64,000 nucleotides of DNA. Origin: a virus. Every line of letters starts with the position of its first letter. The first letter of the stretch is position 1. Below the pieces are notes generated by a model. The model saw only the letters and a program-made list of their open reading frames with translations, was not told where the DNA came from and did no database searches. Made by a program: the position numbers and the translations under genes. This document shows positions 52,473 to 60,775 of the stretch, one piece after another. The stretch covers positions 124,001 through 188,000 of the IMG/VR virus record IMGVR_UViG_3300027985_001318, one strand, 5' to 3'.

Positions 52473-54515
52473 ATGACTGAATTGATGAAGAAGCAGGAAG
52501 AGCTTACTAAGCTCTTGAAAAAGCACTGTCGTGCGTACTATCGCGACGACAACCCCGAACTCTCTGACTGCGAGTACGACCAGCTCTTTCTGGACCTTAA
52601 GGCAATGGAAGCAGCTACCGGTGTAGTTTTTCCCGGCTCGCCAACTCAAACTGTTGGTGGTGACTGTTTGGAGTTCTTCGAAGAAGTCCGACATAACACC
52701 CCGATGCTCTCACTAGATAACGTCTTCAACTCAGAAGAACTGTTGAAGTGGCTGAACGGACTTAAAGCTACTATTGGTCGAGACGTTGAGTACTTGATCG
52801 AACCTAAGCTGGATGGCTTGGCTTTGCGAGTACTTTATCGTAATGGTATCCTGGAAACCGCAGCTACTCGCGGTGACGGGGTCGTTGGTGAGAACGTAAC
52901 TGCCAACGCCAGAACGATCTGGAACCTACCGCAACGTTTGGATACCGACAACCCACCTGGGGTTTATGAGGTCTCTGGTGAAGTAGTGATGTCCAAGAAA
53001 CGTTTCAATGCACTTAACCAAGCTCGGGTTGAACGCAGTGAAAAACCGTTTGCTACTTGCCGCAATGCTGCAGCCGGTAGTATTCGTCAGCTGGACTCTA
53101 AAGTAGCAGCTAGTCGCGGTTTGGCGTTTTACGCCTACCAAGTATCTAGCGGTACAACCAGACTGGAGCATGTGGCGGCGATGGAGGAGGCTGCGTCGTA
53201 TGGCTTCGAGTTAGCTCTCGATGTAGTTAAACTCCCCATGCGCGATCAACTGGGTTGCGCTGATCTGGAAGACTTGCTGGAACTGTGGAATGGCGTCCGC
53301 AAAGAAGCGGCGTACGATACTGATGGCTTGGTTTTCAAAGTCAACGAGTTCGTTGATCAGGAACAGCTGGGTTTCACTGGCCGCGTGCCGCGCTGGGCCA
53401 TTGCCTACAAGTTTCCGGCCAAAGAAGCTACCAGTAAGTTGCGGACCGTAGACTTTCAAGTTGGACGTACTGGAGTTATCACTCCGGTAGCTAACTTCGA
53501 TACGGTGAACATCGACGGAGTTCTGGTAAGCCGCGCGACTATTCATAACGCTGACGAGTTGGCTCGTCTCGGTATTCGTTATGGCGATATGTTGGTAGTA
53601 CACCGTGCTGGTGAAGTTATTCCGCAGATACTCAGACGGTACGCAGATCCTTCAGTGGCGGAGTTGGGAGCGCCGGTGGTGTTTCCGACGAACTGTCCGG
53701 AGTGCGGTAGTTTGCTGGAACGAATCCCTGGCGAAGCTGAAACCTACTGTCCGAATAGCAACGGTTGTCCGGCACAGCAACAGAACTCTCTGATCCATTT
53801 CGCTTCACGAAAAGCTCTTGATATCCAGGGCTTCGGTGACCGTACGGTAGAGACGTTCTACAACGAAGGTCTGTTGGAGACGGTGACTGATTTCTTCACC
53901 ATCTTCGAAGATGAAGATAAGAAAGCCATCATTCGCGATTTACCTGGTTTCGGACAGCGTAGTATCGATGTGCTGGAGAAATCCGTCTATCGCGTACAGT
54001 CCGATAAACTGGAGCTTGGTAGACTGATCTACGCTCTGGGAATCCATAACGTAGGTTGGTCCACTGCCCGCGACTTCGCTCGCTGGGTACTTGCCAACGA
54101 TCGTTTCGAAGATCTGTTCAAGGTAGGTGGTTTTACAGCTGAAGAGCTGATGACCATTAAAGACATTGGTCCAGTAACTTCTCTGGCTATTGTCGACTAC
54201 CTCAAACGTCCTGAGAACATAGCGATCCTGAAAGACCTGCGTGAGAAGCTGAATATCTCCTTGGTTAAGGCGGAAGTACAGCCTCTGGCCGGTAAGGTGA
54301 TTGTTATCACTGGATCGTTTGTCCAAGTGGATCGAGAAGTACTTAAGAACCACCTGGAATCGCTGGGGGCTAAGGTAAGTGGTTCCGTGTCCGGTAAAAC
54401 CGATTTCTTGTTGGCCGGTAACGACGGCGGTAAAAAGCTCAGTGAGGCTTTGACGCTTGGCGTGACGATACTGCAAGGTGAGGAGTTGTTTAAGCAGGAC
54501 TGGTGGGTGTTCTGA
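52473..54515 (+). CDS. ligA: NAD-dependent DNA ligase
   Basis: Seals nicks using NAD. Start ATG 52473 behind GGAGGTGGAG; a GTG at 52416 overlaps the promoter and is rejected. 680 residues, full bacterial length: Ia/adenylation domain with KLDG (K112 nucleophile) and RGDG (133-136), OB fold, four-cysteine zinc motif (CPEC…CPNSNGC), helix-hairpin-helix region, and a C-terminal BRCT domain (AGKVIVITGSF… onwards, last ~75 residues). Full-length LigA is known in some phiKZ-like phages (EL). The stop overlaps the next ATG. Confidence 0.93.
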   Translation: MTELMKKQEELTKLLKKHCRAYYRDDNPELSDCEYDQLFLDLKAMEAATGVVFPGSPTQTVGGDCLEFFEEVRHNTPMLSLDNVFNSEELLKWLNGLKATIGRDVEYLIEPKLDGLALRVLYRNGILETAATRGDGVVGENVTANARTIWNLPQRLDTDNPPGVYEVSGEVVMSKKRFNALNQARVERSEKPFATCRNAAAGSIRQLDSKVAASRGLAFYAYQVSSGTTRLEHVAAMEEAASYGFELALDVVKLPMRDQLGCADLEDLLELWNGVRKEAAYDTDGLVFKVNEFVDQEQLGFTGRVPRWAIAYKFPAKEATSKLRTVDFQVGRTGVITPVANFDTVNIDGVLVSRATIHNADELARLGIRYGDMLVVHRAGEVIPQILRRYADPSVAELGAPVVFPTNCPECGSLLERIPGEAETYCPNSNGCPAQQQNSLIHFASRKALDIQGFGDRTVETFYNEGLLETVTDFFTIFEDEDKKAIIRDLPGFGQRSIDVLEKSVYRVQSDKLELGRLIYALGIHNVGWSTARDFARWVLANDRFEDLFKVGGFTAEELMTIKDIGPVTSLAIVDYLKRPENIAILKDLREKLNISLVKAEVQPLAGKVIVITGSFVQVDREVLKNHLESLGAKVSGSVSGKTDFLLAGNDGGKKLSEALTLGVTILQGEELFKQDWWVF

Positions 54516-54865
54516 TGGGAAAACAAGATACCAGTAGAGGTTTTGCCGGTATCACCTTAGTGAGTTCAACGAAGACTGAAGGTTTTCATGTAAAGAAAGC
54601 TATCAGACAAAAAACTCCGCTTGGGCTCACTAAGGTTAAAATTGTTTTGCCGGTCGATTTATTCGAAAGACCTTTCAGATGGCAAATCAAGATCTGGGCT
54701 AGAACCGCAGACCTAGAGCAGAGTAAGTACGAGACAGAACTCGAAGTAAAGTCTCCTTCTACTATCACGGAGCTGGAACCAGCTATCGAAGAATTGTTAA
54801 TGGAATTATTACTCGAAGCTAAAGAAGTAGTCGAGTACGGTTACAATGCAACTATTGTTAAATAA
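54515..54865 (+). CDS. Hypothetical protein between ligA and folA (116 aa)
   Basis: ATG shares a base with the ligase stop (TGATG). Basic N-terminal 60 residues and an acidic helical C-terminus (ELEPAIEELLMELLLEAKE). Family unknown; co-transcribed with DNA-metabolism genes. Confidence 0.5.
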   Translation: MGKQDTSRGFAGITLVSSTKTEGFHVKKAIRQKTPLGLTKVKIVLPVDLFERPFRWQIKIWARTADLEQSKYETELEVKSPSTITELEPAIEELLMELLLEAKEVVEYGYNATIVK

Positions 54866-54876
54866 GGAGAGTTGTT

Positions 54877-55467
54877 ATGTCCGTTTATCTTATCGCCGCT
54901 ATGGATGACTGTGGCGGTATTGGCAAAGAAGGTAACTTGCCCTGGCGTTCGTCAATGGATCTGCAATTCTTTAAACACATGACAAAGGGTCAGATCGTGG
55001 TGATGGGGCGGAAGACTTACGAGTCTCTTCCTAACGGCCCGTTACCTGATCGCATCAACTGGGTAGTTAGTCGAAACGGACCGGAAGGCTTCGATGGTAA
55101 AGTTCATTGGTTCCAAAGCCTGGAAGCAATGCTTGGTCATTATTTCTGTTCCTGTGCCGACCAGAAAGAACTCTGGGTTATCGGCGGCGCTGAGATCTAT
55201 CGGCAAGCCATCTACTGGCCTTGTCTTGACGGCATTGTGAGAACCTGGTTCAAAACCAAGGTGGAAGACTGCGATGCTTTTTTCCCGTTCGATGTACAGA
55301 AACCTTATCAGAACCTGAAGCAACATGTCTGCGAAGGAGAACCAGAAATAGTTTTCTCTTTCCTCTACAAAAATCTCGACCAAGCGTTTAAGAGATTCGG
55401 TGAGTTCCAAGAAACGCTAGAGCAACTCAACAAAGATCCACTCAAGCGTTTTAAAGTTAACAACTGA
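54877..55467 (+). CDS. folA: Dihydrofolate reductase
   Basis: Regenerates tetrahydrofolate after the ThyA reaction. Contains IAAMDDCGGIG (6-16), LPW with D28 as the folate-binding acid (LPWRSSMD), MGRKTYES (43-50), LPDR (56-59) and IGGAEIY in the second half. At 196 aa it has a ~30-residue basic/helical C-terminal extension. AAGGAG ribosome site, 12 bases after the preceding gene. Confidence 0.92.
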   Translation: MSVYLIAAMDDCGGIGKEGNLPWRSSMDLQFFKHMTKGQIVVMGRKTYESLPNGPLPDRINWVVSRNGPEGFDGKVHWFQSLEAMLGHYFCSCADQKELWVIGGAEIYRQAIYWPCLDGIVRTWFKTKVEDCDAFFPFDVQKPYQNLKQHVCEGEPEIVFSFLYKNLDQAFKRFGEFQETLEQLNKDPLKRFKVNN

Positions 55468-55516
55468 CACCTTTCTGGGCGTATAACAAACAACACCAGA
55501 ACTAAGGAAATAACAA

Positions 55517-57256
55517 ATGGAAATCAATGCTATTGTGGCTGTTAAAGACAATTTCAATTGCGCTGAACACGCTCGTGAAATCGGTGAAATGCTCGATGCG
55601 CTGGGCGGGAACAGCGTGGCCTTCGATACTAACTGTAAAGATAAAATCTGGGAGACCTTTATCGAAGCTCTTCCTGAAGATCTCCGTGGGTACTGGAGCT
55701 GTAACTGCTGCAGAGATTTTTTCCGTGAACATGCCAGTAAGATCGTTGTAACCGAGATCGCTCTCAACAAGTTGGATGTTCGCCCATTGTTTTTGTTCAA
55801 GACAGTAGCATCTACGCTGGACGTCAATATCGACAAAGCGTTCTCTGTTTGTCGGGAACTAGTGCTGAACGCCAAGATCAACAACTGCACCGGTATTGCA
55901 ATACCGGGAGCAACCGTTCATGGTCGCGGTGGTAAACCTACTACAGTAGGTTTACCCTTCCGTGGGATTCGTTCCGCTAGCACCGAAACTGAGCCGGCCG
56001 TATATTGGGAACATTTCCACCACCATTCCAACATCCGCGTCCAAATCCGCGACGACCTTGTCAACAGCGACTGGTCTGAACATATCGCCAAGGCTTACAG
56101 TCTGTTCGGTCCCGCCGTTCTAGAAAAGAAGATCAAGGCTACGAACGAGCTGCGCCGCTACTTGAGTGACGTTAAGAACAGAGGTTCTGGCGAACTGGAT
56201 CTCTTTGTTGAAAAACTTCAACGATTCAACACCAATGACTCGCTGCTTTTCAAGTACCGAGCTGTGATAGATCGCCGTTTCGTGATACATTACAACAGCC
56301 GTGCGATCACCGAAGTAATTGATAGCCTTATAGAAGCTGCCGAGATCCGTGGTTTTAACGAAGCTACGCTAGGTATGGCAGCTGGGAGACTTGCGGTCTT
56401 AACCAACTTTACGACTTTCCGTCGTAAGGCCGACGCCGACGCCAACCAACTCGCTGCCGCTGAAAAGGCGCTTAATGAAATGGGCTATATGCAACATCTG
56501 GCTCTGCGGCACATGACCGACGCTGATCTGGACTGGAAACCCATTAATGTCAGCGAACCAGAGGTTCCTGTTGAGAAGGACTTCTCCCAACTTTTCAAGG
56601 AGGCCATCGAGAAGAAAAGCGAAACTGCTTTCGATAAGCCAGTTCGCCGACTGGTCGGTCAGCAACGACTGATATCCATGAGTAAGTTTGTCGAATTGTT
56701 GGAAGCAGGGGAGGTGGAGGAGCTGTACTGTCGCTCCACTGAGCTGCTGCTCTCTGAAATGCGCCGCCAGGTCGATAACAGCCGTCCGATCACCAGCAAG
56801 ACCGATGTCGATGTACATTCGGTTTGCTGGGTCAGAGACGCTACCGGAATCGGCAACCATCGCCCGGCATTCAGCACCAAAGACTACGGGATCACTACCA
56901 CTCGCCTCTACGACATTGAGGTAGTTAAGCCTGTCGGCTATCATGTTTTCGATAGCTCGAACGGTAACAAAACGGTAATGTTCAAGTACGACGCAACTAA
57001 GGCTCCGTTGATCGAAAACGGTCCGTATCAGATCGCTACGGAAACTCTCTGCAAGGAACTCTACCCGTATCGGGCAGCGATCCGTGCAGTAAGCCTGCGC
57101 GTACCTAGCGACGGTAAAATTCCTTGCGTTGTTTACAAGGTCTCTTTGCGTCCCGGAACAGTCGATGACCTGGAAGTCCCGATTCAGTACGATGAGCGTT
57201 TGATCGTTCGTTTCAAGGACTCCGATAGCTACTACATCCTCAAGATCGCCGGTTAA
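55517..57256 (+). CDS. Hypothetical protein with Cys and His clusters (579 aa)
   Basis: Largest unknown in this region. A cysteine cluster CNCCRDFF (about 62-69) and a histidine run HFHHHSN (about 166-172), separated by ~100 residues, suggest metal binding. A helical middle is followed by a beta-rich C-terminal third beginning near 410. No membrane segment. AAGGAA ribosome site. Follows folA by 49 bases and ends in its own terminator. Not recognised. Confidence 0.55.
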   Translation: MEINAIVAVKDNFNCAEHAREIGEMLDALGGNSVAFDTNCKDKIWETFIEALPEDLRGYWSCNCCRDFFREHASKIVVTEIALNKLDVRPLFLFKTVASTLDVNIDKAFSVCRELVLNAKINNCTGIAIPGATVHGRGGKPTTVGLPFRGIRSASTETEPAVYWEHFHHHSNIRVQIRDDLVNSDWSEHIAKAYSLFGPAVLEKKIKATNELRRYLSDVKNRGSGELDLFVEKLQRFNTNDSLLFKYRAVIDRRFVIHYNSRAITEVIDSLIEAAEIRGFNEATLGMAAGRLAVLTNFTTFRRKADADANQLAAAEKALNEMGYMQHLALRHMTDADLDWKPINVSEPEVPVEKDFSQLFKEAIEKKSETAFDKPVRRLVGQQRLISMSKFVELLEAGEVEELYCRSTELLLSEMRRQVDNSRPITSKTDVDVHSVCWVRDATGIGNHRPAFSTKDYGITTTRLYDIEVVKPVGYHVFDSSNGNKTVMFKYDATKAPLIENGPYQIATETLCKELYPYRAAIRAVSLRVPSDGKIPCVVYKVSLRPGTVDDLEVPIQYDERLIVRFKDSDSYYILKIAG

Positions 57257-57264
57257 CCAAATAT

Positions 57265-57293
57265 AGGAGAGGGTTCCCCCTCTCCTACTTTTT
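57265..57293 (+). terminator. Rho-independent terminator
   Basis: AGGAGAGGG-TTCC-CCCTCTCCT then ACTTTTT. Confidence 0.8.
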
Positions 57294-57306
57294 AAGGAAT
57301 AAAAGA

Positions 57307-58206
57307 ATGAGAATCTACATTTCAGATAGCTTGGATTCAGTAAAAGAGCAGTTTCAAATCGAACTCCCGATGACCTATAGCTCAGGAGCTGAACAAGTGT
57401 TCATAAGAGCTGTCCCGCACCCAAGTGTTCGGGGCGCTCTGGAGGCTCTATCTGCCTCTGGTTGGACAGCTTTTATGTTTATGTTTAAGAAAACACAAGG
57501 GTTTCCGAAAAACTGCTTCGAATTCGAGGCTTTCAGCGGAACATTTCATCCACTGCCTAAAGCGGAAATTACTTCGCTATTCCAGGCAGCCGAACAGATA
57601 GATTTTTACTGGCCTGGTGCAAGTCTGTTCTCGTTCCATACAGCGAGTTTGAAAGCGTTGAGCGAAGAAGAGATCGATATTGCTAAAATCATCGATGACC
57701 GTTTCTTCTCTCAACTTTTTAACCTCAAAGGCAGTAAGCTGAGTTATACCAAACTGCAAAAGGCGGTAATTCTTAGCGGTAGCCATAAAAATGCGGTTAC
57801 CTTTGCCGGGAAGCTTTATCTGAAGAATCCGACTTTCTGTTTGGATGCCCAAGATAACGGCTGTGTCTATATGCAGCTAACTCCAAGCCCACAGATGGAA
57901 GCTCTTTGTAATATCATTGAGGCAGCTGAAGCACAGGGTGTCGAGGATCTTGTCAAGACTTGTCTGACTAAAGACGCTTTGAAACTCGTCAACGTAAAAA
58001 TTGAAGCGTTTGATTCCACCTTGGAACTACAGCCCATCGAAAAGATCGTTGAAGTACTTCGCAAAGCCACTGAGATCCACGTAGAATACCAAGGGCTGGT
58101 ATGCAGTACGTTGGAGCTCAAGCGAGAGTGGGCAGCTCTTAACGACATTGATTACTTCGATGTAGTTAGCGAGGCTGTAAATAACTGCTTTCTTGAACAA
58201 CTTTAA
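57307..58206 (+). CDS. Tandem-domain protein, two copies of a novel ~140-aa unit (299 aa)
   Basis: Both halves read as the same unit: an opening beta strand (MRIYISDSLDSV / KAVILSGSHKNAV), then [V/I]-[F/Y]-[I/M]-x-A-or-L-x-P-x-P (VFIRAVPHPS / VYMQLTPSPQ), a helix with alternating leucine/alanine, a phenylalanine/cysteine-rich strand, and a closing AAEQIDFYW / ATEIHVEYQ strand before a helical linker. The unit recurs in the two following genes. Soluble, no signal peptide. Function unknown. Confidence 0.6.
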   Translation: MRIYISDSLDSVKEQFQIELPMTYSSGAEQVFIRAVPHPSVRGALEALSASGWTAFMFMFKKTQGFPKNCFEFEAFSGTFHPLPKAEITSLFQAAEQIDFYWPGASLFSFHTASLKALSEEEIDIAKIIDDRFFSQLFNLKGSKLSYTKLQKAVILSGSHKNAVTFAGKLYLKNPTFCLDAQDNGCVYMQLTPSPQMEALCNIIEAAEAQGVEDLVKTCLTKDALKLVNVKIEAFDSTLELQPIEKIVEVLRKATEIHVEYQGLVCSTLELKREWAALNDIDYFDVVSEAVNNCFLEQL

Positions 58207-58220
58207 CTAAGGACAAGGAA

Positions 58221-59228
58221 ATGACATTACGTCTTTACATCGGTGCTTCTATCGAGGCTGTCCGTGAACAATACGGCGAACTACTTAATGACCTGTCAGG
58301 TAAAGGCCTCAGTGAGAGCTACGGTCCTGACGAAACGGACGTGTTCGTAAAAGCCATTCCTGGACGGTTACTCAAGCAATTCCTTCTACTTCTAGGTAAG
58401 GTTAAGGATGAAACCCTGCCTGATTTCGTCAGAGATTTCTTGAAGATAAGGAAAGATTGTTTCGAGTACGAAATTGTCGACAAAAATGGGAAGGCTTTGT
58501 CTGAGGAAGAAACGGATAAAATCTTCACTGAAGCCACTCTGGCGTATTTCTGCTGGGAGGATGGAACCAAGTTGGAATTTCCTGGGGTAGTTGAAGAAGA
58601 ACTCTGGCTTGCCCTGCCTTTCTTATACAGGAAAAAACTCATCAGCAGCTGTTTTATCAGAGATCTACGACGTGAACAATATCGATTGAGGGCTATGAAA
58701 GTGGAACAGGCTACTGAAAGTATTGGTAAAGCCAAGAAAATTATCCTGGCCGGCTGTCATAATGACGCAGTCGATTACGCTAGACGCAATGGACTGAACA
58801 CTCCGGACTTTTCACATGTCGGCGAGACCGATGTCCTATTCCTACGGTTAGTGCCAAATAAATCACTGGAAGGCGTCTGTAAGTTGATTCGCCTGGCTAA
58901 ACTGGAAGGGCTCTACGACCATCTTCGTCTGATCTACAGTGCCACCGAAATCGAGCAGTTTCGGTTGGCTATTTGGGTATACGATAACAAGATGGGAACG
59001 AAAAGCTGCGTCGATACTGGTTATCTGTTGAAAAACGCCGAGGAGATTCACTATTGTTGCTCTGATCTGTTCGAGGGCAAGCTGGCTATCCCAGAGAACT
59101 GGCAGACGTTGCCCGACACTGAGGTTTGGCTAGACGCTGAAAGGGTGTTGGAAAAGATTTTCCTCGGGGAACTGATTACTGTCAACTTCTACGACGATGC
59201 TGTTCTAAAGACAGATCTCGGGTCATAG
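58221..59228 (+). CDS. Tandem-domain protein, two copies of the same unit (335 aa)
   Basis: Starts LRLYIGASIEAV and has its second copy at KKIILAGCHNDAV (about 173), each followed by D-x-[VL]-[FL]-[VF/L]-x-x-x-P (TDVFVKAIPG / TDVLFLRLVPN) and a closing LAYFCWEDG / EEIHYCCSD strand. Copies are more acidic than those of the preceding gene. 14 bases after it, same transcript. Together they imply gene duplication followed by divergence. Confidence 0.6.
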   Translation: MTLRLYIGASIEAVREQYGELLNDLSGKGLSESYGPDETDVFVKAIPGRLLKQFLLLLGKVKDETLPDFVRDFLKIRKDCFEYEIVDKNGKALSEEETDKIFTEATLAYFCWEDGTKLEFPGVVEEELWLALPFLYRKKLISSCFIRDLRREQYRLRAMKVEQATESIGKAKKIILAGCHNDAVDYARRNGLNTPDFSHVGETDVLFLRLVPNKSLEGVCKLIRLAKLEGLYDHLRLIYSATEIEQFRLAIWVYDNKMGTKSCVDTGYLLKNAEEIHYCCSDLFEGKLAIPENWQTLPDTEVWLDAERVLEKIFLGELITVNFYDDAVLKTDLGS

Positions 59229-59239
59229 TTCAACTAACG

Positions 59240-59267
59240 GTTAGGGAAGGAGATCTCCTTCCCTAAC
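59240..59267 (+). other. Perfect 28-base palindrome
   Basis: GTTAGGGAAGGAGATC… and its exact reverse complement, centred on GATC. No T-tract (followed by TAGAAAAAGG). It may act as a weak terminator, a processing site or a protein-binding site between the second and third members of the repeat-domain genes. Confidence 0.6.
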
Positions 59268-59286
59268 TAGAAAAAGGAATAAAGAG

Positions 59287-59742
59287 ATGGTTAAGGAAAT
59301 TTTTATCAGCACCTCTATGCGCTCTATCAATGTAATGACCCAAAATGTGGACATGATACTTTTAGACGGTAAGACGGAGCGTTTGTTTGTTGGTCTACAT
59401 TTATCTCCCCCAATGAAAGCGATTCTGGAACTGGTGATGAGCTGCCATCATTCTGGGCTAGTAAACGAGGTCAGTTTCGCCCTACCTTCACGTAGTTCTC
59501 TCTGGGCCAATTTGTTCGTTCTTAATCGCACTGGTCAGGAGGCTATGCGTGACTTCGCCATGAATGTCTGTTATGAGGCGGAGTCCATTTACTTTGGATA
59601 TGCCGGCGGGGTATTGCCGTTGCGTAAACTGGAGATAACCGATGACATGCGTAAATACCCAAGTGATCGTTTTTATCGCACGCTCTGCGGTTTGATAGAG
59701 GAGCGTTTGATTAAGGACTTAAAGATTAGCTTCGATTCTTAG
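59287..59742 (+). CDS. Single-unit member of the tandem-domain family (151 aa)
   Basis: One copy of the unit: KEIFISTSMRSINV at the N-terminus, LFVGLHLSPPMKAILELV, then AESIYFGYAGG, matching the VFIRAVPHP…, AEQIDFYWPG pattern of the preceding genes. AAGGAA ribosome site. Third gene of the array, so the window contains five units in 2+2+1 order. Confidence 0.55.
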   Translation: MVKEIFISTSMRSINVMTQNVDMILLDGKTERLFVGLHLSPPMKAILELVMSCHHSGLVNEVSFALPSRSSLWANLFVLNRTGQEAMRDFAMNVCYEAESIYFGYAGGVLPLRKLEITDDMRKYPSDRFYRTLCGLIEERLIKDLKISFDS

Positions 59743-59768
59743 GGCCTAAAGCTTTTTCTTATGGTAAA

Positions 59769-59812
59769 ATCGAATCCCAAAAAATCTCAGACCTATATGC
59801 CTTAGGTGAGCT
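59769..59812 (+). promoter_or_regulatory. Early promoter-like motif with extended upstream element
   Basis: Core ACCTATATGCCTTAGGT at 59791-59807 and AATCGAATCCC…AATCTCAG in front, nearly identical to 12409-12450. Precedes the DUF1874-like gene by ~65 bases. Confidence 0.7.
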
Positions 59813-59872
59813 TAAGGTAGAGAATGGGTTGTCCGCTCTCCTTTAACTCCTACTCCTTAAGGGGAACGCATC

Positions 59873-60325
59873 ATGAACAACAACCAACACCTGTTCCAAA
59901 GCTGGGTTTCTGTCAACATCAACGCCGAAAGCCAGGAAGCTGCTAAGAGCAACCCTCTGATCGAAGGTGGGCTCCAATGTAGCTTCCAGACCCGTTACAA
60001 GGATCTGGAACGTGTAACAGTTACCAACGCGTTCAGCATCAATATGCTGAGCGAAACCAGTAACCTTAAGTTCATCCAACTGGATGAGTCTGAGGCTAAG
60101 TGGGTAGTTAGTAATTTTGGGCACGATAGCGCTGTCGGTCACGCCGATACCGCCGCCGTGCTAAGCAGTGTACTCGGCATCGAAGTGCCGATGAACCGCA
60201 CCACGTTGCAGATGCAGCGCGGTACTGCCCTGCTGGTTGGGCAGTACAAAGGTCCTCGGTTAGCCGAGGGCACGATGGAGCTTCCGGAAGGGGCTTCCAT
60301 CGAATGGTGGTTGGTGCGCCACTAA
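59873..60325 (+). CDS. DUF1874/AcrIII-1-like protein, candidate viral ring nuclease (150 aa)
   Basis: Resembles the STIV B116/DUF1874 fold, whose member AcrIII-1 (SIRV1 gp29) cleaves cyclic tetra-adenylate and blocks type III CRISPR. Matches by eye: NAFSINML (52-59), then VGHADT (88-93) with H90 at the position of the catalytic histidine, and GIEVPMNR (102-109) at the family spacing from that histidine, followed by R-L-A-E-G near 129-133. An extra ~45 residues precede the domain. AAGGGG ribosome site, behind an early-type promoter: timing that suits an anti-CRISPR. Confidence 0.75.
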   Translation: MNNNQHLFQSWVSVNINAESQEAAKSNPLIEGGLQCSFQTRYKDLERVTVTNAFSINMLSETSNLKFIQLDESEAKWVVSNFGHDSAVGHADTAAVLSSVLGIEVPMNRTTLQMQRGTALLVGQYKGPRLAEGTMELPEGASIEWWLVRH

Positions 60326-60352
60326 GAGAAGGGGACCTAGGTCCCCTCTCTA
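60325..60352 (+). terminator. Hairpin after the DUF1874-like gene
   Basis: AGAGAAGGGGACCTAGGTCCCCTCTCT, near-perfect, followed by ACAAATT. Confidence 0.6.
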
Positions 60353-60361
60353 CAAATTCAA

Positions 60362-60390
60362 AAGAGGAGGGCTTTCGCCCTCCTCCTATA
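60362..60390 (+). terminator. Second hairpin in tandem
   Basis: GAGGAGGGC-TTTC-GCCCTCCTC copy of the dispersed family; no strong T-tract. Two hairpins within 65 bases insulate the next gene. Confidence 0.6.
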
Positions 60391-60420
60391 CCCTGGTTTT
60401 ATTAGATAAGGAGCAATGCC

Positions 60421-60732
60421 ATGTCCCAATTCCGGACTTTGGTAGAAAACTCCCTGGCCAATACCGGCCTGGGAGCGCGCGAGTGCTTGGGCAACCCCCA
60501 GGTACTCAACGACTTTATCCGTAAAGTCGTGTTGGCCATAAAGACCCCGTGTCTTTATGGGGCTGACGAAAGCTCTGCTATCTACAGCATTGACTGTGGT
60601 AAGAGCTTCGTCATGATGTCTTCAGGGCACTGCGATCTCGGTCGCGACGCCCTCGACATCAGCACTTTCGACTTCGAGTACGAAGTCGAAAGCTGCCTCG
60701 ACAGCATCGCTGAAGGTCGAGACGAAGACTAA
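60421..60732 (+). CDS. Small acidic protein, paralogue of the 13504 gene (103 aa)
   Basis: Shares MSQF start, the LDISTFD motif (about 80-86) and the acidic C-terminus with the 100-aa protein at 13504. Four cysteines in the middle half. AAGGAG ribosome site; isolated between terminators, so it appears as its own transcript or by read-through. Unknown function. Confidence 0.6.
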   Translation: MSQFRTLVENSLANTGLGARECLGNPQVLNDFIRKVVLAIKTPCLYGADESSAIYSIDCGKSFVMMSSGHCDLGRDALDISTFDFEYEVESCLDSIAEGRDED

Positions 60733-60734
60733 AA

Positions 60735-60768
60735 GAATGGGGAGGGTCACCTCCCCATTCTTTTTTTA
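60735..60768 (+). terminator. Rho-independent terminator
   Basis: GAATGGGGAGG-GTCA-CCTCCCCATTC plus T7, an 11-base perfect stem. Confidence 0.9.
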
Positions 60769-60775
60769 CTTAAAC

